A stretch of 64,000 bases of DNA from Rhizopus arrhizus (taxonomy: Eukaryota > Mucoromycota > Mucoromycetes > Mucorales > Rhizopodaceae): the NCBI GenBank assembly GCA_024220505.1, contig JAKZZE010000001.1, positions 372,001-436,000 on the forward strand. The letters are read 5' to 3'. The notes beneath the pieces are model-generated. The model saw nothing but the letters and a program-made list of their open reading frames with translations. It ran no database searches and was not told where the DNA came from. The position numbers were made by a program, and so were the translations under genes. Positions within the stretch are counted from its first letter, which is position 1, and each line of letters starts with the position of its first letter. Positions 1-12,087 of the stretch are shown piece by piece.

Positions 1-1783
1 TGTGATGATAAGACAAGATTGAGTCATTCTTTCTAATTCGACAATCATCGGTTGAAGACGATGAATGACATCTAAAGAAAAGTAAGTAAGAGATGATTAT
101 TTGTTGAATAGAAACCAACCGATATAGGATTCACCACCCATGCCAGGATATCTATAGAATAACTTGTTTGCTTGTCTTGCCTTGTATTCATCAGGATATT
201 TCTCTTGTATTTCTTCATATGTCATTCCTTCACACATCTAACAAGAAATGGATGTTATTAAATCACCTATTGATCTTTATATCTTACTCCAGAGTTAATC
301 TCATTTAAAAATCGAATGTGCTTTATATCATAATCTTCAGGATCAAACTTTTCTACTGTCTGCATTGATCTCTTCAACATACTTGTCCAAATCATGAACT
401 GAGAATTACAAAATTCAGCTGTCTTTGCTAATGCTTTCGCACTGTCATATTTATCTTCTTCTGGTTCCAGCTCATTTGATTTTGCGGCTAATTCACATCC
501 AAATTTAATACGTTGTGCTTGAACAAATTTAGCTAATGCTTTAGCAAACTTTTGACCCTTGGGTGATAGTGAAGCATCACCACCGATTCGACCTGTCACG
601 TTATCTTCACTTTCACCATGACGAGTCAAGAAGATTTGCCGTTCTGTTTAAGGATTAGTACTTGTGTAGAATGATGAGTAAGTTTACCATTGAGATTAAA
701 GTTCATGAGGTAAAATATACACTGACCAGAAAGATAACCCGAGATATGATGAGCAATCACCTTCTTGCCCACATTAATCAGCTTACAAAATTGAATATCG
801 TGTTCTTCTTCCCATTCACCCACAGGTTCATATGCCTTTTCATAATTAGCTACTCTTGATCTAAAATCAGCTAATGCCTCTGTAGGATCCTTGTTTTTAT
901 AATCAGGACCTGATAACTTTAAACGAAAATTACGTTCCAACATCTAATATACGGATTAATATTTGTATAAATAAAGATGAAATAGCTTACAGCTTGATCT
1001 GTGCAAACAGATTCAATGAGTAAAATTCTAATCTCTGGCTCCTTTTCAAGCCTATCGATCAACATTCTTCTTCTTGCTAAGGTTGAATTTGTAGCATCAT
1101 GAATAGCTACCCTTCCACCTTGCTTTAACCAATCAATCAATTGTTCCAGTACACCAAGAGCAATCTCATCGCGTACTCTTTTCATATCCTGATTGTGAGG
1201 ATCAAAGAAATTGGCAGTCTGATCCTTTGTTTCGCACACACGACGAAAATTGCCTACGTTGAATACCTTTGTCTCATATTGTAACCAATTTAAATAACGT
1301 CGAAGTTTCTTGACAAGATAACTCTTTCCACGGGCAGGTAAACCAACTGATAAACTTGTAAGTTTTGTTTCTTTTTTTAAAAAAAAAAAGGTTACCCATG
1401 ATGACAACCAGTTTACTATCTAATTGCTTTTCTGGTTTTAATTCTAATGCATAAAAAATCTTGTAAGTTTTTGCATAATTACGAAAAATAATTTTCTTAC
1501 TTGGTGTTCTAATTGTATGTACAGCGCCTGGTACATCTAAACCAATAGAGTGTCTAATTCTATTCGTCTCTAGCTTTAACCAACTGGGTACTGCAGAAGC
1601 ATTTTGCCCATTTTCTTGTTCTTGCCTTTTATCTTCTTTTTCTTCTTCACCCACAGATAACAAAGGTAGAACATGTCTTGTGATATTTTCTTCTTCTAAA
1701 TCTTGTTCTCTATTCACAACTGGTAAAGTTTTTCTGTGCATTTTATTGCAATCAATAACACACGCTTTTAATATTACAGTCAA
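1..1783 (-). CDS. 6-phosphofructo-2-kinase/fructose-2,6-bisphosphatase, 3' end beyond the window
   Basis: Bifunctional cytosolic enzyme that makes and degrades fructose 2,6-bisphosphate, the activator of phosphofructokinase, so it sets glycolytic flux. Exons read on the minus strand are 1783-1396, 1346-991, 943-688, 643-288, 237-120 and 71-1, with GT..AG introns of 44-50 nt. The kinase P-loop reads [11 protein letters not shown] and is only assembled after splicing across 1395-1347. The phosphatase half begins with [14 protein letters not shown], where the His is the phospho-acceptor, followed by [20 protein letters not shown] and [11 protein letters not shown]. The GMGGES form resembles the fungal PFK26 type, as I recall the family. 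The last visible residues are [14 protein letters not shown], so the end of the phosphatase domain lies off the window. The start could instead be the ATG at 1742-1744 (MHRKTL), 13 codons downstream. Confidence in identity is high; in the start it is moderate. Confidence 0.93.
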
Positions 1784-2637
1784 AAAAAAAAAAAAATTAA
1801 ATAAAAAAAAATAAAAAATTGCGTCTCTCTTTTTCTCTCTCTCGTCTGTCTCTCTCTCTTTCTTTTTCTCTCTCGCTCGCTCTCTCTGACTTCACAAAAA
1901 AAAAAATGAAAGAGCGATATGACATTTTTTTTTTTCTTAGGGTTTCTTTCTCTCTCTCTCCCTTCTTCTCTTTCTGTTTCTCTTTAAAAGATTATTTGGT
2001 TTAAGAAGCATGTTGTTTAAGAAAGATGATAACACTTTATTAATGCAATTTCTTCTCCTGCTGTTTCTATTTAAAAAACCTTTTCAAGACTTCCTGATTT
2101 GTCTTGATTATACTTGAAGCACCCCCAAAACTTATCCCGAAAAATACTGCAAATTCCAGTAACAACAAATATGGTTTAGTCAAGTTATAAAGGAAAAATA
2201 AATAAACTCATCTGTTGAATTAGCATCATCTGTTATTAAGCTTTCTCCTATCCCCTTTTTTCTTCTCTTAGCTGTTTTTACTCGAAATAAATCAAAGTGA
2301 TCATAGATAATCTTGTAGAAAGAAAAGATGCCTTGTTTAGTAAATATCCAATGTTTACCAAACTCGTAACACAAAGCTCAGACTCCCTTTTTTTGTTTAG
2401 TCAAAATCAAGGGTTGTTGGCTTTTTCTCTCCGCTCATTCTTTTTTTTATTTTTTAAAGAGTGCATTTTGAAAATCTTTAAGGGGGGGATGGAAGCATCT
2501 TTGATGAAGGCTATCAGCATCCTTACATGATTCATTTCTTTAAATAAATTTCACTGGCCTATTTCAATCTCTCTCTCTTTTTTTTTATAGTGGATGATCA
2601 CAAGTAAATAAAAATGATAAGCCACGGGAAACGGAAT

Positions 2638-2686
<49 letters not shown>

Positions 2687-3385
2687 AACGAAAGGATTAT
2701 TGCAGAAAACAAGTTTCACTGCCAATGTTTTTTCTTTTTTTTTTTTTTTATTTGAAACCGATTGAATGATAAATTCAATTGAAGTTTACATGTACTTTTA
2801 CCATAAAAGAAGGTTTCATAACCTATTGAGATCCATTCTCTTTCATATATACCATTTCTGTTCCATAATTGAGTTTTAAATAAAAAGAATATTCATCTCT
2901 TTTTTAGGCATAAAGTACATTTTATATAAAAGCCATTTTTATCCCTTTTAATGAAAATCGTCTTGTATACCATCTCTTTATTACATCTTTATTCTCTTTT
3001 TTTATTTTATGACGTGTATACGATCCAATGAGATATGTTCCCAGATTGTTCCCAGTTTATATTCCTGGTTAGTACAATTTATAGAAACTCAGAAAATATT
3101 CACAACTTTATGACGCTCATTATGGACAAATAAAGCTTAAATAAAAAAAGGTACATCTCAAACAAAACTCCGAAATGCGGGTGCAATCACTTGTACTTCA
3201 TCAAATGCATGTAAAAAAAAAAAAAGATATAAATACCCTTCCAGTTTTTTTTTTTGTTTTTATAAAAAACTGAAACTCTTTTTTTTTTCTTTCTTTCTGT
3301 GTGTGTCTGTTTAGATAGAGTGAATAAGAAGACTCTATTTTTTCTTTCTTGAATTATAATTTTTTGATCCGACACAATATAAACT
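1784..3385. other. Intergenic region between divergent PFK-2/FBPase-2 and sugar transporter genes
   Basis: This 1.6 kb stretch lies between two genes transcribed away from each other, so it should hold both promoters. I see a CT-rich tract at about 1820-1990 (GA-rich on the strand of the kinase gene), a run of 44 T at 2640-2683, and further T runs at 2728-2749 and 3270-3290. No open frame here has coding character. Confidence 0.6.
2640..2683. repeat. Poly(T) tract, 44 nt
   Basis: An uninterrupted run of 44 T residues in the divergent intergenic region. Runs of this length are prone to length error in sequencing and to slippage, so the exact number is doubtful. There is no target-site duplication or upstream element that would make it a retrotransposon tail. 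Confidence 0.9.
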
Positions 3386-5076
3386 ATGGGTTTCGTATTA
3401 AAAGGTGCTGCTCTCTTTAGGGCTTCAACATTATTAGCTGCTGTTGGTTTCTTACTCTTTGGTTATGATCAAGTAAATATTAAATCAAGTGAATGCGCTC
3501 ATTTACTTATTTTATTTAGGGTGTCATGTCTGGTGTTGTAGCCAATGATTTATTTAAAGAAACAATGGGTAATCCAAACTCTGCTTTATTAGGTGCTATT
3601 GTCGCACTTTATGAGATCGGTTGTATGTTTGGTGCTTTGTCTACAGGTCGTGTGGGTGATTGGTTAGGTCGTAGAAAGACGATTCGATTAGGTTGTTTGA
3701 TTCTCTGTATTGGTGCCATTTTGCAAACAGCCGCTGTGGATGCACCAATGATGATTGTCGCCCGTATTATTACTGGTGTAGGCAATGGTATGAATACGGC
3801 TACTATTCCTGTCTATCAAGCTGAACTGTCACCTCCTCAATCCAGAGGTGCTCATGTTGCCTTTGAAGCTTCTCTTTTGACAGTGGGTGTTGCTGTTGCT
3901 TACTGGCTTGAATATGGTCTTTATTTTGTCAAAGGCGATTTTGCCTGGAGATTCCCTTTGGCTTTCCAAATGGTCTTTGCTATCATCTTGGGTGTCGCTT
4001 CATTCATCTTGCCTGAATCTCCTCGTTGGTTACAAGCACATGGACAAGATGATGACTGTAAGGAAGTCTTGGCTCGTCTCTGGTCTGATTGTGATACGAC
4101 TCATCCTCGTTGTATTGCTGAGTGGGAAGAAATTCGTGATGGTATCGAACTCGAACGTCGTGAGGGTGTTTCATCTTATGCTGAACTCTTCAAGAAGGGA
4201 AAGATGAACAATCGTTATCGTGTTTTGCTTGGCATGGGTGGTCAATTGATTCAACAATTTGGTGGTATTAACGTCATTAGTTATTATTTGACGGATGTGT
4301 TTATGCAAGCTGGTATGACAACTGAAAAAGCCATGTTGATGGCCGGTGTGGATTCTATCATTTACTTTATCGGTGCTATCACTCCTATTTATACAATCGA
4401 ACGTTTAGGTCGTCGTTGGTTGATGTATGCCGGTTTGATCGGTCAAGCAATTACTTTATTGATCGTTGGTGGTTGTGAATACATTATTCAACGTGATGAA
4501 CCTGTTCTCAATCAACCTGCTTCTAATGCTTGTATTGCTTTTGTGATGCTCTATAACTTTGTCTTTGGTGCTGCCTGGTTAGGTTTAGCTTGGCTTTATC
4601 CTTCAGAAATTTTCTCTACTGGTCTTAGAGCAAAGGGTAACTCAATGTCTACAGCTGCCAACTGGATCGGTAACTTTGTGGTTGCCATGATTGCTCCCGT
4701 CTTATTTCAATATGCCAGATACTGGACTTTCCTCATGTTTGGTATTCTCAACGTCATCTTTTTGGTTCCCATCTACTTCTTTTATCCTGAAACAATGGGT
4801 AAATCTTTGGAAGAAATTGAAGTCTTATTTGCTACAGCTGATCTTCAAGAAGATGCTAAATCTATCGCTTCTCACATTGGTTCTGTTTCCTTGTATGAAA
4901 AGACACACGGTGATGCTGAATCCGGTCGTGGCTCTCGACCTGCTTCCCGTCGTTTCCCATCCAATTTCTCTGGTCGTCAAAGTGTCGTAAGTTCCACCAA
5001 GGAAAAACCTGCTGCTGACTCCGAAGCTGCCCATGTGAAGAATGATTATGACGAAAAGGGACCCAACTACAAATAA
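3386..5076 (+). CDS. MFS sugar porter (hexose transporter-like), 547 aa
   Basis: Predicted plasma-membrane sugar uptake protein of the major facilitator superfamily. Exon 1 is 3386-3472 and exon 2 is 3520-5076, joined by a 47-nt intron. Exon 1 supplies the start of helix 1, ending in FLLFGYDQ, and exon 2 continues GVMSGVV, the usual sugar-porter helix 1 sequence. Diagnostic motifs are DWLGRRKTI between helices 2 and 3, PESPRWL after helix 6, QQFGGINVISYY in helix 7, ERLGRRWLMYAG, and PETMGKSLEEIE after helix 12. The C-terminal 75 residues are a hydrophilic, Ser/Lys-rich tail. The length is normal for fungal hexose transporters. The exact substrate cannot be read from sequence. The neighbouring divergent gene controls fructose 2,6-bisphosphate, but I see no evidence that the two are co-regulated. 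Confidence 0.93.
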
Positions 5077-5826
5077 TGTGGAAGCAGTGCTTCTTTTGTC
5101 GTATTTATTTATTTTTTTTTAAAAAAAAATCATATAGTTGTCCTTTTTGTATATATATTATATGTATTATTCTCTTCATCATCCCTCTTTTTGTTTCAAA
5201 AGGGAGATTTAATAATAATAAAAAAAAATTTTTTTTTCTTTATAAAATATAGACTCTTTCAGATAGATTAGTTTCACATGATAAACAATTGTTTCAGTGT
5301 TGTACAAATTGTGTGTCTTTACAAAGGTTTATTTCCTTTTTTAAAACTATTTGTACAAAGAAAGTGAAAATAAAGTGGGAAATAGTGTATTTTATTTTTG
5401 GGGGTGTGATTGGCATGTATTTCTAATTTTGATTATTAAACATCTTTGTCTTACTTTGATCTCATAAGAATCCCCACAAAATGAACATATAAAATCCCGT
5501 CGTCTAATCTTGTACTAATAAGAGTCTAGGATATATTCATTGATGAACAGAGACTAAAATCAGGGTAAAGGTAACCCTTATTGTAAAAAAGTGGTCTCAT
5601 TTTTAAACTGTTGTTTCATAAGCAATCATCTAAAAAATATTGTGTCACTCAATGTAATTTGAATTTCCCCGCAATTTTTTATTTTTCTCCCTCAGACAAA
5701 AAAGTGGGGAAAGAAAAAAAAAAACGGATGGAGCCTAAACATGTCAACTGGATGTTTTACAAATCAATGATATCATCCACATACACACACCTATCTCCTT
5801 CTAGAAACACACATCTGATTCCACAT

Positions 5827-5851
5827 ACACACACACACACACACACACACA
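5827..5851. repeat. (AC)12 microsatellite
   Basis: A run of about twelve AC dinucleotides in the intergenic region downstream of the sugar transporter, preceded by further CA-rich sequence from about 5778. Probably polymorphic in length. Confidence 0.9.
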
Positions 5852-7439
5852 GTTGGAAAATCTTGTAGATATTTTAGGCTTGTTTTTTAGTCTAATCTTT
5901 ATTTTAATATCCGAATATTTCCTTCTCTTTCTCTGTCAAAAAAAGAGTTTCCAACTGCGGAAAATTTTATTTGGTATCGCATCTCCTCTTGAATAATGAA
6001 AAACCAATGTCCTTCAATGTAACTATTACTCTTTGTGTAATGCATAGCGTTCATCTAGATTTCAAAATACAGCGTTACATCCTTCTCGCTTCTTGTTTTT
6101 CCATCGTCTTTAGTTTGGCGCTAAAAAAGTTCAAATTATTTGTATTCATTCCTCCCATTGTTTTCCCTTTTCCCTCTTGGATGATCAACTCGGGCCCTTT
6201 TCTTACTACCAAATGTTCTCAATTGAACTTTTTCTTTCGTAATCATTTTATATTCACATTCACTCTTTGCTATTTTTTTTGTGTGTGTGTGTTGAAAACT
6301 AAAGACTCAAATCACAATCAAATGGATTAGACATATTTTCATTTCAGTGTCTGACATTCAAATCATCCACTGAATTCAATCGCCATTTAGAATTCAGCTT
6401 GCTTCCTCCTTTCATGAGCAATCAAAGGTCGCTTCTTTTTGTCTTGAACCTGGTTAGTAAAACACAAAGAACGTATGAAGAGCAAGGAAAGATTATAAAT
6501 ACATGTATTTCTACAGATGGAGCATGTAGAAAAGGCAAGAGAGGGATACTAGAGATAGTGTCGGTTGAGAAGAATAAGATCAAAATTAAAAAAAAATGGG
6601 CAGTGATCAACCTTGAAGGTCTGACGATGCAGTCAGCTTACTTTGCAAAGAGTATTTCAAAGAAAAAGAAAGGAGACATAGTGAAACCAAGACATCTTTT
6701 GTGAAAGCTGAAAATGTGCAAGACGAATCAAGACTCTAAACCTCGTCTGTTGAAATCAAATGTGAAAATGTCGCAGATGACCCGGAAGTTATCCAGCGAA
6801 AACAGGATGATCATGAACAAAAGTATTACGCCAAGGCTGACAATTGTTACTGGTAACACGGACACTTTTGTGATCAGGATGGACAGAAAAGATAAGGTTC
6901 TCCTTTTCTCAGTTTCTTACGGTTTCCTTTATCTACATTCTCATTAAACAAAAGGGCTATAGAATTCAACATTTAGATAAAAGCACCTTTTAATGAATCA
7001 TGTCTGTAAATTGGAAATGGGAAGAACTTGATAAGAGGTTCTTTTCTTTTCGTTAATTTTATTTCAGTGCATTTTTATTGAAAATATGTTAAAATGACTT
7101 GTTTCAAGATCAATTTTTATTACCAAACCAATCCAAATGGTATCTCTTTTCATAATTTCAAGACATAAGATAACTGGGGCGTTTGATCCTTTGCGTTTTC
7201 TGATCAAGTCTTTAAATATAGTTTATAAAGTAAAGTTTGAATGGAAGGATACCTACAAACCGAGTAGATAGGATTGCAAAGCAGCGGACCAACCTGAATA
7301 GGAATTTTTGCACTTTGCTGATTTAGCTGGTATCAGGCTACAGTAGATTGAAAACCATGTCATTGTTCATGATAAATATGGTTTTTTTTTTAAATGATTA
7401 TTATTGAAATACCTGACAAAATATTGTGATTCATCATAT

Positions 7440-8230
7440 AAAAGATGCAGCCAAGTAGACGGACAATTGCCTGTTTCAACTAAAGCAAGCTCCTCATGAA
7501 AAGAATGGTCATTGCAGAACAATTAAAATCAGACGTTGACATCTTTGGCTTTTAAGGCTATTCATCCAAGCATGACTCACAGTTCTACCCTAAATACCTA
7601 GGAGCCAAATCCCACAAAAGGTTCCTTTTAGTTAGTAGTACACAGAAGAGCACGCTCGGGTTGTGTTCTTACTCACAAATACTGGGTTATTGACGATCGG
7701 GTAAAGGTCATCTTTTCTGGTGAGTCGAATTATACTGAAGTCTATTTGGAATCTCATGATGGCCCTATCATTTGATTTCAGACGTAAAACATAGGGTAAA
7801 GCGTTTTGGTGTGGGGCTTGGATGACTCTCCTAGAAGTTGGGAATATATACGAGAGAAGTAGTAGCAGGATGACTATGCCAGATTATACGTGTACCTAAA
7901 AAGCAGGACTTGATATTTTTGATCACCCACAGTTGAGTGATGGGCATTTCATTTTTCAGCACGATAATGACTCAAAACACGCTGTCAACACGACGGTAAT
8001 CTATCTCTAAAAAAGTATTCAGCGTTGACTTGAGCCTCTCGGCTGCCAGGCTTCAACCGAGCACATATGGAGACGTTGAAAGCTGAAATTGGCTTTACGT
8101 GAACAAAGGACAAGGGGTGTCTCCCACTATGGGAAAGGATCAGAGTTGAGTGAGAGATGTCTGACAATATCGATAGTTTGTCTGCTAGAATTCAAACAGT
8201 AAGAAAAGTGAAGAGCAAAAAGGCTACAGA
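7440..8230 (+). pseudogene. Decayed Tc1/mariner-type transposase
   Basis: No intact reading frame is left, but scattered peptides in changing frames fit the order of a Tc1-like DDE transposase. Around 7690-7760 one reads YWVIDDRVKVIFSGESNYTE, close to the family's W..V.FSDES (first Asp region, here mutated to Gly-Glu). Around 7955-7990 one reads FQHDNDSKHAV, matching the second-Asp motif FQQDNDPKH. Around 8055-8075 STEHIWRR resembles PIENLWREVK, which carries the third acidic residue. The family motifs are from memory. Stops and frameshifts separate the pieces. I did not find clear terminal inverted repeats, so the ends are approximate. Clearly inactive. Confidence 0.55.
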
Positions 8231-9624
8231 CTAGTATTCTTTTCTTCATCTACTTCAAAGCCATTCCAGCCATCTCCTTTTTAATATGATTGTTTGAGAT
8301 ATAATTCATTGAATGAAATGAGTCTTGTGTTTTCTTGTTGCGAAAAATTTGAATAATAACACAGTAAAAAAGAACACATACACCATACATGTGTCTTTTA
8401 AAAAGAAGGTAAACTTATAAGCTTCAGTTTACAGAAATGTTTTTTTAAATCCACAGTATAAGAGAGATTAACGTGGATCAAGTCTTCAACGTTTGATCAT
8501 ATTTTTAAGGATGCTCGTCATGGTTGAAAGTATTCTATGCTATTTGTAATAGTTAATTGATTGCTTGCGCTCTAATAACTCTTGCTGTTTGCATACAGGC
8601 TTCTTCGTTACTGGTCATAGACATATGTGATACTAAAGAATGAGTAATGCTTTGCTTCCAAAATAATTAAAATAAAGGCTCAGTAAGATCTAATGATGAA
8701 TGATTTTATATACTTTCTACAGTGTAAATCCCAATGTGTTATGGCAATGAGTGAATCACCATATATTATTATGCAGTTCAATTCATAATTGAATATAAGC
8801 TCTTTTCAATTGTTGATTTGCTTTGATAAGTTGTACATACTAAACGTTGTTCTGCAAACATAATACTTGTTATCATACGGTTAGTTTTGGAGCACAACCA
8901 ATAGATTTATGAATCACTCTAAGCTGTCATCCTAAAAAAAATAAAAATCCTTTTTAAGTTTATATTTATTAATTAATGCCTCCTATATCCAAAAAGTATA
9001 AATATCCCCAGTTCTTTTTATTAAATAAAAACATCAAACATGATCTTATTCTCACTGCCGCATCCTCTGCTTTTATGTCCATCCTTCTTAATCCTTAGAT
9101 ATCAGAGGACTTGCAATATTCTTATGAGCAATGTAGATCAAACAATACAGTTACAATAATCAGCGGCAATAGTGATTATATAAATTTTCCTTAAATAGAT
9201 GCAACAAAGATTGATGCTTGTAAAGCCAAGACAGATTCATATATATTTAGAAAATGCATAAGTATCATAATTTCCCCTTTTATTGTTAAATTAAAAAAGG
9301 CGTCATTTATCTTCGCTTCTTGCCAAAGACAAATAAGGCACTCTCAACATCGTACTTTAAACTTGTAACAATGATAACAAAAGCGGATTTTTAACCAAGT
9401 CATGAAACGATGAAACAAATGAGTAAACAAACTGATATATAAGCTATGAATGAATCAAGATTGAAAATGCATGAGCAAAGATCCATGTTCAATAGGCAAA
9501 TCATTTCGAAAAAAGCCAGTATTCAGGTTTTACTTGCCAAGGCACCAATTCGGACCATGAATTATTCACCTCATATTTTTCGCCAAGAGAATGGCTTAAA
9601 TTCTTTACTCTTTTCTCTTCTTAA

Positions 9625-10298
9625 ATGTCCAAACCACTTTTATCTCATAACTCCATCGGCATCTCCTCTGAAGCAGCTTCCACAGCAGCTGCAGCAGCGA
9701 CCTCTATAGCTGAAGAAGCGCGTCGTTCTTTTTTGCAAAAATTTCGTGAAGAGCGTTTATCAAATCTTCGACCTTTGAGTGATTTTTTTTGATAAAAATA
9801 GAATCAACTTTACAACATCCTTCCACACCATCAGTCAACGTTGGAAGTAAAGTAGTAGTACCCTATAAGAAATGGTTTATTGTTGCTTACATTTTGTCTT
9901 GTAGTTATAATTTGCAATATTTCTCTGCCAACTATTTATTGATCCTTATTACTTTGGGCGTGTATGCGCTGTAAGTGATATATAGTATGGTATTTAGCTT
10001 TATTTTAACACTTTATAGTGCTACCAACGCATGGCTATTTCTTACTGTGCTTTTCATCATTGGTGGATTTTATGGAATTTCTCGAATGGAAGGACCCGTC
10101 AATTTTGGAGGAAGTAGTTTTACACCTTCATCGCTTTATGCCATCTATGCATTTGTCTCTCTCATCTTGTTATTTATTTCAGGTGCAACAGGTGCTTTAT
10201 TTTGGGTTATAGGCGCAGCAGCTCTTGTTATCTTGGGACATGCTGCTATTATTGAACCAGGTATTGAGGAAGAATTTGCAGCAGATGGACAAGTATAG
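9625..10298 (+). CDS. PRA1/Yip3-family prenylated Rab acceptor, frame broken by one base in a T8 run
   Basis: Small four-helix membrane protein of the ER-Golgi that binds prenylated Rab GTPases. The start MSKPLLSHNS at 9625 reads on through REERLSNLRPLSDFF. At 9783-9790 a run of eight T puts the frame into TGA. With seven T it would continue DKNRINFTTSF, the conserved PRA1 region. Then a 53-nt intron (exon ends near 9849) joins TISQRW to NYNLQYFSANYLLIL, and a second intron (donor GTAAGT near 9971, acceptor about 10019) joins GVYAL to ATNAWLFLTVLF. The protein ends AADGQV at 10298 and would be about 180 residues, normal for the family. Both introns keep the family sequence, so only the homopolymer is wrong: either a base-calling error or a recent frameshift mutation. 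The gene converges on the next gene, with 98 bp between stop codons. Confidence 0.8.
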
Positions 10299-10396
10299 AA
10301 TGTGTTTATTGTATTCGAACAAAATAAAAAAAAGGGGATTTGTATTTACATGTTTTGTTGTTTTAATTCTTCTTCTTCCTCAGTCTATGCATAATA

Positions 10397-11074
10397 TTAA
10401 TCACTTGTAGAAATACGATCATGTATACTTACAAGCATCTTTTGTTGATGAATAAACCATGGGGGTAAATGTAAAGGCAATGTAACCAAGTCCAAATCAA
10501 ATAATTCAATGAATTGTTCATTCACATATCTTGCTTTTGATCCTGCATAAGCTCGATACTGAAATTTATTGTTAATACTTGATATGTTTATTACTGTTAT
10601 CTTTATTACTTCTGTCACAATCGAACTAAAGTTCCAACCCTCCAGTTTTCGAAGACAGCCCACCAAAGTACCTGTTTCATGAATTCCCGACCTAGCAATA
10701 ATTCAATATACATTTATAACCATGACTGTACATGATTCTTACGTGCACATGATCAAAATGGGATGTGTTTCAACATTTAAAATCAGCTCAAGTCCTTCCT
10801 TGATTAGCTCTTCAGAAACAGGTCTCCAAGTAGAAGGTTGTGTTGGTTTCCAAGTAGCCATACCTACGTGAACCAACTTGATATTCCCTTCTTCTATAAA
10901 ATTATTTGTCACTCGATTTGGTAATTCTGGACTTAACATGATGAGTGTCTTGATGCCAAATTGTTTTAGAAATGAAAAATGTGGTTGCTGAATCATATCT
11001 GAGCGATATATTCCGGGCTCAACTATGCCAAACTGCTCAGGTGGACAAAGTATGTTTAATGTATTCGAGCCCAT
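10397..11074 (-). CDS. Oca1/Siw14-like atypical tyrosine phosphatase
   Basis: Fungal phosphatase-fold protein of the Oca1/Siw14 family, linked in yeast to stress response and inositol pyrophosphate turnover. Exons are 11074-10743, 10691-10610 and 10558-10397, with two 51-nt introns. The second intron is a multiple of three with no stop, so it can pass for coding sequence. Family sequence includes FGIVEPGIYRSDMI, FLKQFGIKTLI, GTLVGCLRKLEGWN, YRAYAGSKARYVNEQFIELFD and LVTLP. The catalytic loop, built across intron 1, reads MCTSGIHETG: the Cys is present, but the position expected to hold Arg (C-x5-R) is Glu. The last codons are uncertain because a GTAAGT donor near 10433 could splice directly to TGA, giving a slightly shorter end. 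It starts 98 bp from the divergent methyltransferase gene. Confidence 0.85.
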
Positions 11075-11172
11075 TTTATAATTAAGTGAAGAGAAATGCT
11101 CTTTTTTTTTCTGTGTTTCAAACCTACTATCAAATAAAAAAAAAAAAAAGAGTCAACGCTTTTTTTTTTGTA

Positions 11173-12087
11173 ATGTCAACTCGAAGGATAATCAAGACAG
11201 CAGCCGCGAGTGGATTAAAGTATAAACCCATTCATGCACCTCCACCACCACCTCGAGCTAAACCCAAGCTGGGTCCTATCTTGATCGGTGGCACATTACT
11301 TTATGTCACAGCTGCTTTTGTAAGCATGAGCGTTTTCAAAAGTAAATCAGACACGACAGAAGGCATCAATGAGAAAGAGAAAAGTTCTAGAGTGACTCCA
11401 GATAATTTTGATACTTCAGGTGTTTGGGATAATGTAGCTAAAAAATATGATAAAGAAATTGGCTGGGATGAAGTTGTCATGGGAATGGGTTTGTTAAGAC
11501 GCTGGTTAATTGGAAAAGCAAAGGTATAAAGATACGCCTACAATCTCTTTTACAGGATATTTGATGTTGTTTAGGGAGATGTTTTAGAAGTGTCAACTGG
11601 AACAGGTCGTAACTATGATTATTATAAACCAGATCAGATTACAAGCATCACATTTACCGATCGGCACCCATCGATGTTGAATGAAGCGAAAAAAAAATTT
11701 GATAATTATCATGACAAGTTTCACAAAGTGTTTTTTGAAACTGCAAATGTAGAAGAGCAACACAGCAAAAAGTATGATACAATCATTGACACATTTGGAC
11801 TCTGCTCTTGTCATGACCCTGTAGAGGCTCTTGTTCAACTAGCAGACCAGTGCAAGTCGAGCGAATCAAGAGTGCTCTTGTTGGAACATGGACGATCCCA
11901 CTATGACTGGTTAAATAGATTATTAGATACCAATGTGGATAAACACGTCAAGCAGTGGGGATGTTGGTGGAATAGGGATATCACTGGATTATTTGAAAAC
12001 GAAAGAGTCAAGGAAAAATTAGAAATTGTTCAAATGTCTCGTTGGCATTTCGGAACCACTTGTTTCATTGTCGTCAAGCCTAAATAA
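11173..12087 (+). CDS. Oms1-like mitochondrial methyltransferase, 287 aa
   Basis: Predicted class I SAM-dependent methyltransferase anchored in the mitochondrial inner membrane, similar to yeast Oms1. Exons are 11173-11523 and 11575-12087, with a 51-nt intron. The N-terminus MSTRRIIKTAA is basic and suits mitochondrial import. A proline stretch and one transmembrane helix (about residues 37-52, LGPILIGGTLLYVTAAFVSM) follow. The domain begins VWDNVAKKYDKEIGWDE. The SAM-binding motif, completed by splicing, reads GDVLEVSTGTGRN, and motif II-like IIDTFGLCSCHDP and VLLLEHGRSHYDW fit Oms1-type enzymes. An in-frame ATG exists upstream at 11086, but the codons between are poly-T-derived, so 11173 is preferred. 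The substrate is unknown from sequence. Confidence 0.87.

Larger units (their letters stand above)
5077..9624. other. Long AT-rich intergenic region
   Basis: About 4.5 kb without a convincing gene. It holds the 3' region of the sugar transporter gene (T/A runs at 5105-5245), an (AC)n microsatellite, and a decayed Tc1/mariner-type transposase at about 7440-8230. Several open frames of 60-120 codons (for example 5971-6330 and 6399-6704) lack splice context, recognisable domains or normal amino-acid composition, and I treat them as chance. Confidence 0.55.

Noticed and set aside
2640..2683. Poly(T)44 as the tail of a retroelement
   Set aside because: No element sequence or target-site duplication adjoins it; similar runs occur inside an intron of a host gene.
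5611..6330. Two open frames near the AC repeat
   Set aside because: One is made partly of the microsatellite; neither has coding features or a promoter-like context.
6399..6704. 101-codon open frame rich in Lys
   Set aside because: No family, no splice context, and Lys-rich composition follows from AT-rich DNA.
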